The position numbers were made by a program, and so were the translations under genes. Under the pieces are notes generated by a model. It had not been told where the DNA came from, searched no databases, and saw only the letters and a list, made by a program, of their open reading frames with translations. A DNA stretch of 23,392 nucleotides from Phocaeicola_A sp963652075 (GTDB lineage Bacteria > Bacteroidota > Bacteroidia > Bacteroidales > Bacteroidaceae): NCBI GenBank assembly GCA_963652075.1, contig CAVJRQ010000072.1:1-23392 (forward strand). Reading direction: 5' to 3'. Of the stretch, positions 1 through 8,002 are shown piece after piece (position 1 is the first letter of the stretch; the number at the start of each line of letters is the position of its first letter).

Positions 1-102
1 GGATATGCAAGGGAATATGCCTCAGACGGCAGGACCGTCTACCAGATAGGTTGCAGCTTCTCTTCGAAGACGGGAACGATAGACGGTTGGGAAGTGAGGT
101 GA
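1..102 (+). CDS. C-terminal end of an AAA-ATPase-like / PD-(D/E)XK nuclease-type protein (partial, 5' end outside window)
   Basis: Frame 1 is open from base 1 to a TGA at 100-102 and encodes 33 residues ending SFSSKTGTIDGWEVR. The pattern 'YA..YA.DGR.VY.IG..FSSKT.TIDGW' is what I recall as the C-terminus of the large Bacteroidales family with an N-terminal AAA-ATPase-like domain (PF09820) and a C-terminal PDDEXK_9 (DUF1703) domain. In that family the 'DGR.....IG..FSS' part is the last strand region of the nuclease-like fold. The role of these multi-copy proteins is not established. Only the tail is visible, so neither the ATPase motifs nor the nuclease acidic residues can be checked. It converges on the GH43 gene, with a hairpin between them. 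Confidence 0.72.
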   Translation, partial: GYAREYASDGRTVYQIGCSFSSKTGTIDGWEVR

Positions 103-109
103 TGAAAAG

Positions 110-167
110 AGAATCCGGACAATGCCGGCGAGAGGGTCTGCTCTCTTTCCGACGTTATCCGGATTCT
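110..167. terminator. Inverted repeat between two convergent genes, probable bidirectional terminator
   Basis: The arms AGAATCCGGA (110-119) and TCCGGATTCT (158-167) are perfectly complementary. A smaller GAGAG/CTCTC hairpin (130-134 with 141-145) sits inside the long loop. The element fills the 87-base gap between the plus-strand stop at 102 and the minus-strand stop at 192, where a shared terminator is expected. There is no clear T-run on either side (TTGTGTT on the plus side, TTTTCAT on the minus side), so the termination function is inferred. Confidence 0.5.
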
Positions 168-189
168 TGTGTTACTGGGGCGGGAGGAA

Positions 190-1863
190 TTACTTCTCTA
201 CGCGGTACCAGTCGACATCGGCCCAGCCGCCGTCGTTGGTGACGATGTGGGGACGGGTGCAGAAGACTCCGGCCTTGGCACCGATCCATTTGCCTTCACG
301 CACCTGGAACTTGTTGCCCAAGGGCTGGTACTTCTTGCCGTCCACGCTGTAGCTGAATTCGCAGTATACCACCTGGTCGCTGCCGCCCTCGCTCTCCTTG
401 ATGTTCTTGCTGGTGGCGTAGACCTTGGCCTTCAGGTAGACGGTGTTGTCCGTGAGTTTCACCGACCCGTTGACGGCCTCTCCCTTTCCGCGGTCGGCCT
501 GCTTGCACTCTACCTGTGACAGCACAATGCCCTCCTTGGTGTTTTCCATCACCAGGCCGGCATAGTCCATACCCATCACGACGAGGCCGGAGCGTTCGCC
601 CATGTACCGGTTGGTCGGCTTGAAGGTAATCTTGGCACTGATGGTCTGCGAGGGGGCGGTGAGCTTCTGCAGCAGCAGGTTCGGCACGCTCCACAGGCTG
701 GTGTAGTCCTCGGGAACGGGGTAGGAGTAGAGGCGGAGCAGGCTCTTGTCGCCGGCGCAGTAGAACCACTTCTCGTTGATGTTGGCGTGCCATTGCCATT
801 GCAGGCCGATGGTGTAGCCGTCGAACTCGTCGCTCTCGCGCGGCGTGCAGACGGGGTAGGTCTGTCCCACGTTGGGCTTCTTGTACTTCAGCACGGGCTC
901 ACCGCAACCGTCGCCGTCCTTGTCGATGCCGATGACGGGCCAGTCGTTGACCCACTTCATGGGCTGCAGGTGTACCAGACGGCCGTATGCGCCCACGTCC
1001 TGGAAGTGCATGAACCAGTCTTCGCCCGTCGGGGTGTCCACCCATCCGCCCTGGTGAGGGCCGTTGACGGGGCTCTTGCCCTGTGCCATCACCGTCTTCT
1101 CCTCGTAGGGGCCGTACACGTTCTTGGAACGCAGCACCAGCTGCCAACCCGTGGCTACGCCACCGGCAGGGAGGAAGATGTAGTAGTAGCCGTTATGCTT
1201 GTAGAACTTCGGACCCTCGCAGGTCTGGTGTCCCTCGTGGCCGTCGAAGATGATGCGCGACTGGGTAATGGCCTTGGTAGCCGTCTCGTTGAGTTCGCAG
1301 ACGGTGATGACGCTCTTGAACTGCGCGCGGCTTCCGGCGTAGGCGTGTACCAGATAGACCTTGCCGTCCTCGTCCCACAACGGGCAGGTGTCAATGATGC
1401 CCTTGCCTTCCTTCACCAGCACGGGTTCGCTCCACGGGCCTTTCACGTCCTTGGCCTTCACCATGAACACGCCTTGGTCGGGGTCGCCCCAGAAGATGTA
1501 GAACTCACCGTTGTGGTGACGGATGCTGGGTGCCCACACGCGGTTGCCGTGCTCGGGACGCGGGTCGTCAACGGGCGGCAGCGCGTAAGGTACGGCCGCG
1601 CCGGCGAAGCTCCAGTTCACCAGGTCCTTGGAGTGCAGAATCTGCAGGCCGGGCAGGCAGTTGAAGCTGGATGAGGTGAGGTAGTAGTCGTCTCCCACGC
1701 GGCACACGTCCGGGTCGGAGTAGTCGGCGTAGAGCACCGGGTTCTTATATTGTCCGTTACCTAAGTCGGGTACCCACACTTTGGATACGTAGTTGTCTTG
1801 CGCGTTTGCGCCTTGCCAGGCGAACATCGCGCACAAGGCCAAAGCCATAGTTGTCTTTCTCAT
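190..1863 (-). CDS. Exported family 43 glycoside hydrolase (beta-xylosidase / alpha-L-arabinofuranosidase type)
   Basis: The 557-residue protein has a signal peptide ending ...GANAQ (about residue 22), so it is probably periplasmic. Residues 38-335 look like a GH43 five-bladed propeller. The expected catalytic acids are visible: general base D50 in YSDPDV, pKa modulator D158 in IDTCPLWDEDG, and general acid E216 in TCEGPKF. A conserved GPHQGGWVDT stretch with H270 and a DKDGDGCGEP loop (314-323) follow. Residues 340-557 form a second beta-rich domain like the concanavalin-A-like C-terminal module of beta-xylosidases. GH43 enzymes release arabinose or xylose from plant polysaccharides, and the exact substrate cannot be read here. 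It starts 36 bases after the DUF4861 gene ends and is very likely co-transcribed with it. No SusC/SusD pair lies in the window, so if this belongs to a polysaccharide utilisation locus, the rest is elsewhere. Confidence 0.92.
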   Translation of the reverse strand: MRKTTMALALCAMFAWQGANAQDNYVSKVWVPDLGNGQYKNPVLYADYSDPDVCRVGDDYYLTSSSFNCLPGLQILHSKDLVNWSFAGAAVPYALPPVDDPRPEHGNRVWAPSIRHHNGEFYIFWGDPDQGVFMVKAKDVKGPWSEPVLVKEGKGIIDTCPLWDEDGKVYLVHAYAGSRAQFKSVITVCELNETATKAITQSRIIFDGHEGHQTCEGPKFYKHNGYYYIFLPAGGVATGWQLVLRSKNVYGPYEEKTVMAQGKSPVNGPHQGGWVDTPTGEDWFMHFQDVGAYGRLVHLQPMKWVNDWPVIGIDKDGDGCGEPVLKYKKPNVGQTYPVCTPRESDEFDGYTIGLQWQWHANINEKWFYCAGDKSLLRLYSYPVPEDYTSLWSVPNLLLQKLTAPSQTISAKITFKPTNRYMGERSGLVVMGMDYAGLVMENTKEGIVLSQVECKQADRGKGEAVNGSVKLTDNTVYLKAKVYATSKNIKESEGGSDQVVYCEFSYSVDGKKYQPLGNKFQVREGKWIGAKAGVFCTRPHIVTNDGGWADVDWYRVEK

Positions 1864-1899
1864 GTGTTCTGTATTAAAATATAAATTGGAAATAATCGT

Positions 1900-3135
1900 T
1901 TACTTTACGCTCACGCGGCACGGGTGGCGCAACGCCTCTTGCCACTCCTTGAGGTAGGCGAACCACGCCTCGCTCGTCTTGAAGCCCTTCTCCTCCTTGG
2001 CGGTGCAGAAGGTCAGGCTGTAGGAGAGGTTGTCGCCCTTGTCCGTGTCCATGATGACGAGGTAGTTGGAGGCGTCCTCCACGGCCTTGTTGACGTACTT
2101 CCGAGGCACGCACACTCCCAGTCCTACCGTCTCGCGCGGATTGTTCACGGTGTCGGTCTTCTCGGGCAGGTTGGTTCCCCACGATCCGGCCAGTCCGTCC
2201 GTCTGCAGGAATCCCACGTTCTCTTCCTCCACCTTCATCACGCCGGTGCAGAAGGTGTTCTCCTTCACGGGAGTTCCCTTGAAGGCCACGTCCACCTGCA
2301 CGTCGCGGTGTCCGGCATAGAGGGTGTAGTGTTGGGTCATGTTGAGGCTTTTGCCCTGGTACTCCCAACCACGGTCGTCCGCCTCGACAACGGTGCGCAC
2401 CGGACCGTAGGAGAGGATGCCCAGGCTGCGCTGTCCCACCTTGTCGATGTATTGGGGCTGGTCGTTCTCCCATCCGCGGAAGGAGCCCACGCTCACGGTC
2501 TTGCCGGCCCACAGCACGTCGTTGCCGTAGCCCTGCTTGCGCAGCTCGGGACTGCTGTAGTAGTCGCTCTTGGCGAGCTCCAGCTGCTGCAGCTTCTTCC
2601 CGTAGATGTCAATGGACTGACGGTTGTCGAAGTAGAGGCGGTAGGCCACCAGTTCCGATTCGAAAGCCGGTCCGTGGTGGTAGAGCGCGCTGTAAATCTC
2701 CTTCGGGGCGGTGGTGCCGGGCACGGAGAGGTAGTCTATCTTGGGGTTCTTCTTGCCCTTGTCGTTCAGTTTCATCTGGGCGTACACCTTGGCCGGATAG
2801 TCGCCGGACTTGGGCGTGGCGGAGAGCGTCACCCGGAAGTGTCTGGTGCTCTTGGCGGGCATGTCCACAACGAAAGCCAGCTCGTCGGCACGTCCGTCGC
2901 GGTCGAGGTCGTCCAGCTGTGAGGCAACCTCTTTGTCCCCCTCGCGGACCACCGCCGATTGTACGTCAAAGGCCGTGCGCAAGTCGCTCAGCCGGATGAC
3001 CACCGGCTCGTTGCTCTTGGCTTTTGTCCAACTGTTTTCCACTGTCACGGTAAACTCTTTCTGTTCCTTTTGCGCGAACAGGGTCTGTGTGGCACTGCCC
3101 AACAGACACGCTATCAGAATCTTTGTCAGTTTCAT
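1900..3135 (-). CDS. Exported DUF4861 domain protein
   Basis: The start is set at the ATG at 3135, not the upstream ATG at 3171, because MKLTKILIACLLGSATQTLFAQ is a good signal peptide and the promoter element at 3169-3176 lies downstream of 3171. The mature protein (411 codons) matches the DUF4861 family as I know it. Early features are the loop DLDRDGRADE (about 76-85, with EF-hand-like spacing of acidic residues), then YHHGPAFESELVAYRLYF and a late GLGVC block. DUF4861 proteins are found with GH105, GH43 and pectin or hemicellulose enzymes in Bacteroidetes. Their biochemical role is unsettled, though a carbohydrate-binding or carbohydrate-active fold is likely. It is the first gene of a two-gene unit with the GH43 enzyme, so a shared glycan substrate is inferred. 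Confidence 0.85.
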   Translation of the reverse strand: MKLTKILIACLLGSATQTLFAQKEQKEFTVTVENSWTKAKSNEPVVIRLSDLRTAFDVQSAVVREGDKEVASQLDDLDRDGRADELAFVVDMPAKSTRHFRVTLSATPKSGDYPAKVYAQMKLNDKGKKNPKIDYLSVPGTTAPKEIYSALYHHGPAFESELVAYRLYFDNRQSIDIYGKKLQQLELAKSDYYSSPELRKQGYGNDVLWAGKTVSVGSFRGWENDQPQYIDKVGQRSLGILSYGPVRTVVEADDRGWEYQGKSLNMTQHYTLYAGHRDVQVDVAFKGTPVKENTFCTGVMKVEEENVGFLQTDGLAGSWGTNLPEKTDTVNNPRETVGLGVCVPRKYVNKAVEDASNYLVIMDTDKGDNLSYSLTFCTAKEEKGFKTSEAWFAYLKEWQEALRHPCRVSVK

Positions 3136-3168
3136 GGTATTCTTTGTTTTTTTTACGCTTTTAGCTGA

Positions 3169-3200
3169 CAAAGATAAAGGTTTCCGAAGAAATCCGGAAA
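3169..3200 (-). promoter_or_regulatory. Promoter of the DUF4861-GH43 unit
   Basis: The minus strand reads TATCTTTG at 3176-3169, a full match to the Bacteroides -7 box TAnnTTTG. A TTTC at 3200-3197, 20 bases upstream, could be a weak -33 box (consensus TTTG). The expected start of transcription leaves a leader of roughly 30 bases before the ATG at 3135. The -7 box overlaps the base of the hairpin at 3174-3207. Confidence 0.6.
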
Positions 3201-3207
3201 CCTTTAT
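3174..3207 (-). terminator. Perfect 13-bp hairpin after the S9 peptidase gene
   Basis: ATAAAGGTTTCCG (3174-3186) pairs with bases 3195-3207 without mismatch around an 8-base loop. It lies 55 bases past the S9 peptidase stop, so a role as its terminator is likely. On the minus strand it is followed only by CTTTG, a poor U-tract. On the plus strand it is followed by a T6 run, but no plus-strand gene lies upstream. An operator role for the downstream promoter is an alternative. Confidence 0.5.
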
Positions 3208-3261
3208 TGCCTTTTTTGCCCCGACGGGACAATATGTGATTCGAAAGAGGGACGAAACCTA

Positions 3262-5799
3262 CTACCAGTGACGCTCGGGGTAGAGGTCGTTCCACCAGGA
3301 GGGGTCGTCCTGCAGCCAACGGGCGAACCATGCCATGATGGTGTTGTGCCACAGCTCCCGTTTGGCGAAGTCCTGGATGAAGTGGTTCTCGCCGTCCACG
3401 GTGACATATTCCACCGGCTTGCCCAGAATCTTCAGTGCGTTGTACATCTGCACGCTCTCGCCGAGGGGCACGTTGGTGTCCGCCGTGCCCTGCAGGAGCA
3501 GGATAGGGGTGTTGATTTTGTCCGCGTTGAACAAGGCCCCGTGCTGCGTGTAGAGCTCCGGGTCGGTCCACGGGTAGGTGCCCGCGGTCGCCACGGTGCT
3601 GTACGAATAGCCCCAGAACCCTTCGCCCCAGTAGCTGGTGACGTTGCTGATGCCGGCGTGGGAGATGGCGGTGGCGAAGATGTCCGTCCTGGTCTGCATG
3701 TACATTGTGATGAAACCGCCATAGGAAGCGCCGATGCAGCCTATCTTCTTGTCGTTCACAAAGGGGTGGTCGGCGCAGAACTTCTTGGTCCCCTCGATGA
3801 TCTCGTCGATGGTGTAGTCTCCCCAGGCGTTGACGTGGCGGGCGGAGAACTCCTGCCCGTAGCCGATGGTGCCGCTGGGCTGGATGACGTAGACCACATA
3901 GTCGCGCGAGGCGAAGAGCTGCGGACTGTAGGGCGTGGAGAGCTGCTTTGTCGAGGGGAGCGTGCCTCCGTAATAGTAGACAATGAGCGGATACTTCCTT
4001 GCCGGGTCGAAGTCGGGCGGCAGGCACATCGTCCCCTCTATCAGCGTGCCGTCGGCAGCGGTGAAGCTCCACGGCTCCATGTCGCCGAAGGCGATGTCGT
4101 CCAGCCGCTCTTTCATCGGGTAGGCTATCAGCGTGGAGCTCTTCTTCTTCTGGTCGTAGAGGTAGGCCGCTCCCTCGCGGGTGTCACTCTCGCCCGTGTA
4201 GGCCATCACGGCAGGCTGCCGGTCGGGCAGGGAGAAGCGGTAGACGGCATCCTCCGCCAGGGGCAACAGCTCGAAGCTCTTCTTGGAGGGCTCGTAACGG
4301 TAGATGTGCAGACAATCCTTGTCGGTGGTCTTGAAGTAGATGCACCCGTCGGCACTGTTCCACTGCGGAGCCTCCACGGAGGGGTTGAAGTCCCGCGTGA
4401 TGGGCTCAATCCGTTTGTCGGCGATGTTGAGGATAAACGCCTGCTTGTCATAGTCGTTGGCGATGGGCAGGTTGCCGCAGTTCTTGCCGATGCCTCCGAA
4501 GGCGTTCGGCCCGGCAAGGACGAGAACCTGTTTCCCGTCGGGCGAGTAGATGCCGCTGTCCAGATAGGGAGTCCAGGCGACGAGCGTGTCGGTCCGCAGG
4601 GTAGCCAGGTCAATCTCGAAGAGCGAAGTGCGCGAGAAGGGGACGACGGAGAAATCGTCCTTCGAGGAGGTGCAGAGCAGCTTCTTGCCGTCCTTGGAGA
4701 TGTCGTTGAGGTTTGCCGCGCAGCTCCCGTAGGTCAACCGCTCGGACAATCCCGTCGCGATGTCGTATTTCATAAGGTAAGAACGGTCCCTCGATCCGGG
4801 GATGCGGTCGTCCGGATGGAGCATCCTTTTCAGCGGGCCTTGCACTTTCTCGCCCGGTTCGGTGACGGTGTAGATGAGGTAATCCTCCGTGGGAGACCAT
4901 CTGAAATGGCCGTTGGGCAGCCCTTTGAGCGTCACCTCCTCCTTCTGCGTGGCAGGGTCGTAGGTAACCAGGTCGTTGCCGTCCGCTCCGTTCACGACGT
5001 AGTACAGCTTGCTGCTGCGCGGCATCCACTGCATTCCAGCGTTGGCGTTGGGCAGTATCGTCTTGCCGGTCTTCACTTCCGTCAGTTTCTTATAGGAGTT
5101 GTACTTGTCCACGCTATACCTATATGAATAGTACGCGAGCAGGTATTTCCCGTCGGGCGAAAGCTCCACGCTGTAGACCTGGTTGATGAACTCTGTGTCG
5201 TACAGCTGCACGCGGCCCTTCAGGTCGGGAGCGGCGTGGCAAGTCACCTTGTCGAAGCCGGATTCCTTTTGCAGGGCGCACTTCAGCTGCGGCTGCGCCT
5301 TGTCGTCGGCACAGGAGAGCAACTTGACGACCACCGTATAGTTTCTCTCCGGCTCCATGCGCAGGGGCACGTTCTGTGGGCGCACCTGTTGCAGGCTGTC
5401 CTCCACGCTCGTCTTGCTGAATACCGAGCGGCCGTTGACAAACACTTCGAAGCGGACGGGCGAGCTCACCTGCAGGGTGGCGCGCATAAACCGTTCCGCC
5501 CTCAGTCGGGTGGAGAAGAGGTAAAACAGGTTCCCCTTCTCCGCTTTCTCCACCGAGGCGTAGCCCGTGGAGTCCGCCGTTATCCGCAGGCAATCGTGCC
5601 GCTTGAAGTCCAGGTCGATGGGGGTCTTCAACAAGTCGCAGGGTTGGAAACGGCCTCCGGAGAAGCTGACGCTGTCGCCAAGGAGCGGCATGCGTACGGT
5701 GACGGGTGGGCGCAGGCTGTACTCCTTGAGCAAGTCTTGCGCCTGGACTGAAATCCCGGTCAGGAACAACAGTCCCGAAAGAAAGATGGCTTTTTTCAT
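3262..5799 (-). CDS. Exported S9 family serine peptidase (prolyl oligopeptidase / DPP-IV-like)
   Basis: The 845-residue protein begins with signal peptide MKKAIFLSGLLFLTGISVQAQ and should act in the periplasm. The C-terminal alpha/beta-hydrolase domain (about 590-845) shows the family motif GASYGGF with nucleophile S692, the acid D774 in GTADTNVP and H806 in DGENHF. This is the Ser-Asp-His order of clan SC, family S9. Residues about 200-580 carry propeller-type repeats (SPDGKYLL, RWSPTEDYL, SPDGKQVL). Residues 22-190 are an extra N-terminal beta-rich segment (FEVFVNGRSVF) beyond the usual propeller plus hydrolase of about 650-720 residues. The family cleaves short peptides, often after proline, and the specificity here is unknown. 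It is transcribed alone, divergently from coaX, from a TATTTTTG box. Confidence 0.9.
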   Translation of the reverse strand: MKKAIFLSGLLFLTGISVQAQDLLKEYSLRPPVTVRMPLLGDSVSFSGGRFQPCDLLKTPIDLDFKRHDCLRITADSTGYASVEKAEKGNLFYLFSTRLRAERFMRATLQVSSPVRFEVFVNGRSVFSKTSVEDSLQQVRPQNVPLRMEPERNYTVVVKLLSCADDKAQPQLKCALQKESGFDKVTCHAAPDLKGRVQLYDTEFINQVYSVELSPDGKYLLAYYSYRYSVDKYNSYKKLTEVKTGKTILPNANAGMQWMPRSSKLYYVVNGADGNDLVTYDPATQKEEVTLKGLPNGHFRWSPTEDYLIYTVTEPGEKVQGPLKRMLHPDDRIPGSRDRSYLMKYDIATGLSERLTYGSCAANLNDISKDGKKLLCTSSKDDFSVVPFSRTSLFEIDLATLRTDTLVAWTPYLDSGIYSPDGKQVLVLAGPNAFGGIGKNCGNLPIANDYDKQAFILNIADKRIEPITRDFNPSVEAPQWNSADGCIYFKTTDKDCLHIYRYEPSKKSFELLPLAEDAVYRFSLPDRQPAVMAYTGESDTREGAAYLYDQKKKSSTLIAYPMKERLDDIAFGDMEPWSFTAADGTLIEGTMCLPPDFDPARKYPLIVYYYGGTLPSTKQLSTPYSPQLFASRDYVVYVIQPSGTIGYGQEFSARHVNAWGDYTIDEIIEGTKKFCADHPFVNDKKIGCIGASYGGFITMYMQTRTDIFATAISHAGISNVTSYWGEGFWGYSYSTVATAGTYPWTDPELYTQHGALFNADKINTPILLLQGTADTNVPLGESVQMYNALKILGKPVEYVTVDGENHFIQDFAKRELWHNTIMAWFARWLQDDPSWWNDLYPERHW

Positions 5800-5837
5800 A
5801 CGTTGTGTTTTATCGGATGTTTGTTTCTATCGAGATG

Positions 5838-5845
5838 CAAAAATA
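5838..5845 (-). promoter_or_regulatory. -7 box of the S9 peptidase gene
   Basis: The minus strand reads TATTTTTG, a full match to TAnnTTTG, about 38 bases upstream of the ATG at 5799. No convincing -33 TTTG is present at 19-20 bases spacing. The 121-base divergent region also carries the coaX promoter. Confidence 0.5.
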
Positions 5846-5890
5846 TCAAAAACTCTTCAAGAAATGCGCTTTATTTGCTATAATTATACT

Positions 5891-5897
5891 TACTTTG
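5891..5897 (+). promoter_or_regulatory. Possible -7 box of coaX and the envelope run
   Basis: TACTTTG followed by CGG resembles the Bacteroides -7 element but is one base shorter between TA and TTTG. It lies 23 bases upstream of the GTG start at 5921, which would give a short leader. No -33 box is seen at the expected distance. Confidence 0.3.
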
Positions 5898-5920
5898 CGG
5901 CTCGAACTGATATCCGTAGA

Positions 5921-6649
5921 GTGAATTTAGTTATAGATATAGGAAACTCGGTGGCCAAACTCGCGCTGTTTGACGGCCAAAGGCTCGTGAACGTATATTA
6001 CGGTTCGAACCGCTCGTTGGAGGCGTTGGCGTACCTGTCCGGGCACTATGCCATTGAACGGGCTATCCTCTCGTCGGTGGTGGAAATCAACGGGACGATG
6101 CGGCACCAGTTGGATGCCCTGCCCTGCGAACCGGTTCGGGTGAGCAGCGCGCTTCCCCTGCCTGTACGGATTCTCTACCGTTCGCCACAGACCCTTGGAA
6201 GCGACCGCATCGCGGCCGTCGTGGGCGCGCAGGGCGAGATGCCCGGGAGGGACATCCTGGTGATTGACGCCGGCACGTGCCTCACCTACGAGTTCGTGGA
6301 TGCCGATGGCAACTACCATGGCGGAAACATCGCGCCGGGCAAGCTGATGCGACTGAAGGCGATGAACGCCCTCACCGCCAAGCTGCCTTTGGTGAGCCCG
6401 GACGGCGAAACGCCCCCGTTGGGGTACGACACGGAGACCGCCATGCGGGCCGGGGTGGTCAAGGGAATGGAATATGAGATACAAGGATACATCATGGACC
6501 TCCGGAGGAAATATCCGGGACTTTTGGTTTTTTTAACGGGAGGGGATGATTTTTCTTTTGATACAAGCTTAAAAAATATCATCTTTGCAGATAAATTTTT
6601 AGTGCTGAAAGGACTAAACAGAATATTAGAATATAATGATAACATATAA
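5921..6649 (+). CDS. coaX: Type III pantothenate kinase
   Basis: CoaX phosphorylates pantothenate with ATP in the first step of coenzyme A synthesis, in the cytoplasm. The protein opens with (M)NLVIDIGNSVAKLALFDG, the ASKHA phosphate-1 motif with D6. GSDRIAAV (93-100) matches the family GxDR motif, and VIDAGTCLTYEFVD carries D116. FLTGGDDF near the end is the usual adenosine-side motif. At 242 residues it has normal family length. The start chosen is GTG 5921, because homologues begin at this MNLxIDIGN position. The in-frame ATG at 5864 would add 19 unrelated residues and lies upstream of the likely promoter. Its last 14 bases overlap the next gene, so coaX is translationally linked to the envelope genes downstream. 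Confidence 0.92.
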   Translation: MNLVIDIGNSVAKLALFDGQRLVNVYYGSNRSLEALAYLSGHYAIERAILSSVVEINGTMRHQLDALPCEPVRVSSALPLPVRILYRSPQTLGSDRIAAVVGAQGEMPGRDILVIDAGTCLTYEFVDADGNYHGGNIAPGKLMRLKAMNALTAKLPLVSPDGETPPLGYDTETAMRAGVVKGMEYEIQGYIMDLRRKYPGLLVFLTGGDDFSFDTSLKNIIFADKFLVLKGLNRILEYNDNI

Positions 6650-7955
6650 CAAGGTTCTTGGCTGTCTGGCGCTGCTCCTCTTTTCGGGGGCGATGACGGC
6701 TCAAAATGGAGTGACTTCCCCCTATTCCCGTTATGGCTTCGGCCTCTTGTCGGACCAGAGTACGACCGCGAACAAAGGTATGGGTGGCGTCTCTTACGGA
6801 TTGCGAAGCCAATCAATGGTCAACATAGGCAACCCCGCCTCTTATTCCGGCATCGACTCGCTGACCTATCTCTTCGACGCGGGCGTCACGTTGCAGAATA
6901 CCAACTACGACAACGGTACGCTGAAGATGAACGTGAAGAACTCCAGCCTTGACTATCTGGCCATGCAGTTCCGTGCCTTCAAGAACGTGGGAATGACGGC
7001 CGGGTTCATACCTTACTCCAAAATCAACTACAGCTTCTCGTCCAGCTCCACGGTGCGCGACGACGAGGACGGCAGCGTCATCTCCAGCGTGGCGAACTCC
7101 GGCAGCGGCGGCTTGAGCCAGGCTTTCGTCGGAGTGGGAGCCAAGGTCATGAACAACCTTTCTGTCGGTGCCAACCTCTCTTATGTGTGGGGTGATGTGG
7201 ACCATACAATCGCGAACAGTTACAGCGGCGCTACGGCTTGGTCGTACACGCGCAACTATACCTCTGAAATCAAGACCTATAAGCTGGATCTCGGTTTGCA
7301 GTACACGATGGAGCTGTCCAAAAAACGCTCGCTCACGCTGGGTCTCACCTATTCGTTGGGACATGACGTGGACGCGAACGCTTACAAGGTGCAGTACACG
7401 TCCGACACCAGCACGGGCTCTACCTCCATTATCAACCAGCGCATTGACACCATCGGCAACGCTTACCAGCTGCCTCACACGCTGGGCATCGGTGCTGCCT
7501 ACGTCTACGACAAACGCTTCACCGTGGGGCTCGACTATACCTACCAGAAATGGGCGGGCGTGAAGTATCCCTACTTCAAGGGTAGCGGCGAGGCGACGGC
7601 CGAGGAGATGGACGGCTGGGAGTTTCGCGACGTGCACAAGTTCGCCCTTGGCATGGAGTACATCCCCAGCTTCACGGCACGCAGTATTTTCAAAAGAATG
7701 AGATACCGGTTAGGAGGATATTATTCTAATCCGTATATTAAAGTAAAGGGGGTTGATTCCGGTGAGTATGGAGTAGGCGGTGCCGTGGTGGTGCCTATCT
7801 TCAACAGCCACAGCAGCAAAGCCTCTTACCTTTCCGTGTCCGCCGAGTACGTGAACGTAAGTCCCAAGAGCGGCCTTATCAAGGAGAACTATCTGAAACT
7901 GGGGGTTGGACTCACCTTCGGACAGATCTGGTTCTACAAGTGGAAGGTGCAGTAA
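6636..7955 (+). CDS. Predicted outer-membrane beta-barrel protein of unknown function
   Basis: The protein has 439 residues. Signal peptide MITYNKVLGCLALLLFSGAMTAQ is followed by NGVTSPYSRYGFGLLSDQ, then many alternating hydrophobic/polar segments rich in Gly, Tyr and Ser (YSLGHDVDANAYKVQY, TLGIGAAYVYDKRFTVGLDY). It ends in an aromatic strand, LGVGLTFGQIWFYKWKVQ. Together these suggest a barrel of the broad FadL/OmpP1-like kind, inserted by BamA. The N-terminal 'SPYSRYG.G' and 'GMGG' pattern is frequent in such Bacteroidetes barrels. No specific cargo can be read. It overlaps coaX by 14 bases and precedes the TPR gene by 47 bases, within a run of envelope-assembly genes. Confidence 0.8.
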   Translation: MITYNKVLGCLALLLFSGAMTAQNGVTSPYSRYGFGLLSDQSTTANKGMGGVSYGLRSQSMVNIGNPASYSGIDSLTYLFDAGVTLQNTNYDNGTLKMNVKNSSLDYLAMQFRAFKNVGMTAGFIPYSKINYSFSSSSTVRDDEDGSVISSVANSGSGGLSQAFVGVGAKVMNNLSVGANLSYVWGDVDHTIANSYSGATAWSYTRNYTSEIKTYKLDLGLQYTMELSKKRSLTLGLTYSLGHDVDANAYKVQYTSDTSTGSTSIINQRIDTIGNAYQLPHTLGIGAAYVYDKRFTVGLDYTYQKWAGVKYPYFKGSGEATAEEMDGWEFRDVHKFALGMEYIPSFTARSIFKRMRYRLGGYYSNPYIKVKGVDSGEYGVGGAVVVPIFNSHSSKASYLSVSAEYVNVSPKSGLIKENYLKLGVGLTFGQIWFYKWKVQ

Positions 7956-8002
7956 AAAAACTACGTGATGAATATTATTAACAACAACTAAAGTTCTATA
8001 CG

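Noticed and set aside
3136..3171. Twelve-codon N-terminal extension of the DUF4861 protein from ATG 3171
   Set aside because: It would put a charged stretch ahead of a good signal peptide and begins upstream of most of the likely transcript start region.
3268..5127. 619-codon plus-strand frame across the S9 peptidase
   Set aside because: It is in codon register with the S9 gene and has the same codon-bias cause. The S9 protein has a signal peptide and complete catalytic triad.
5864..5920. ATG start for coaX 19 codons upstream of the GTG
   Set aside because: The extra residues do not look like CoaX, and family members start at MNLxIDIGN, which is the GTG at 5921.
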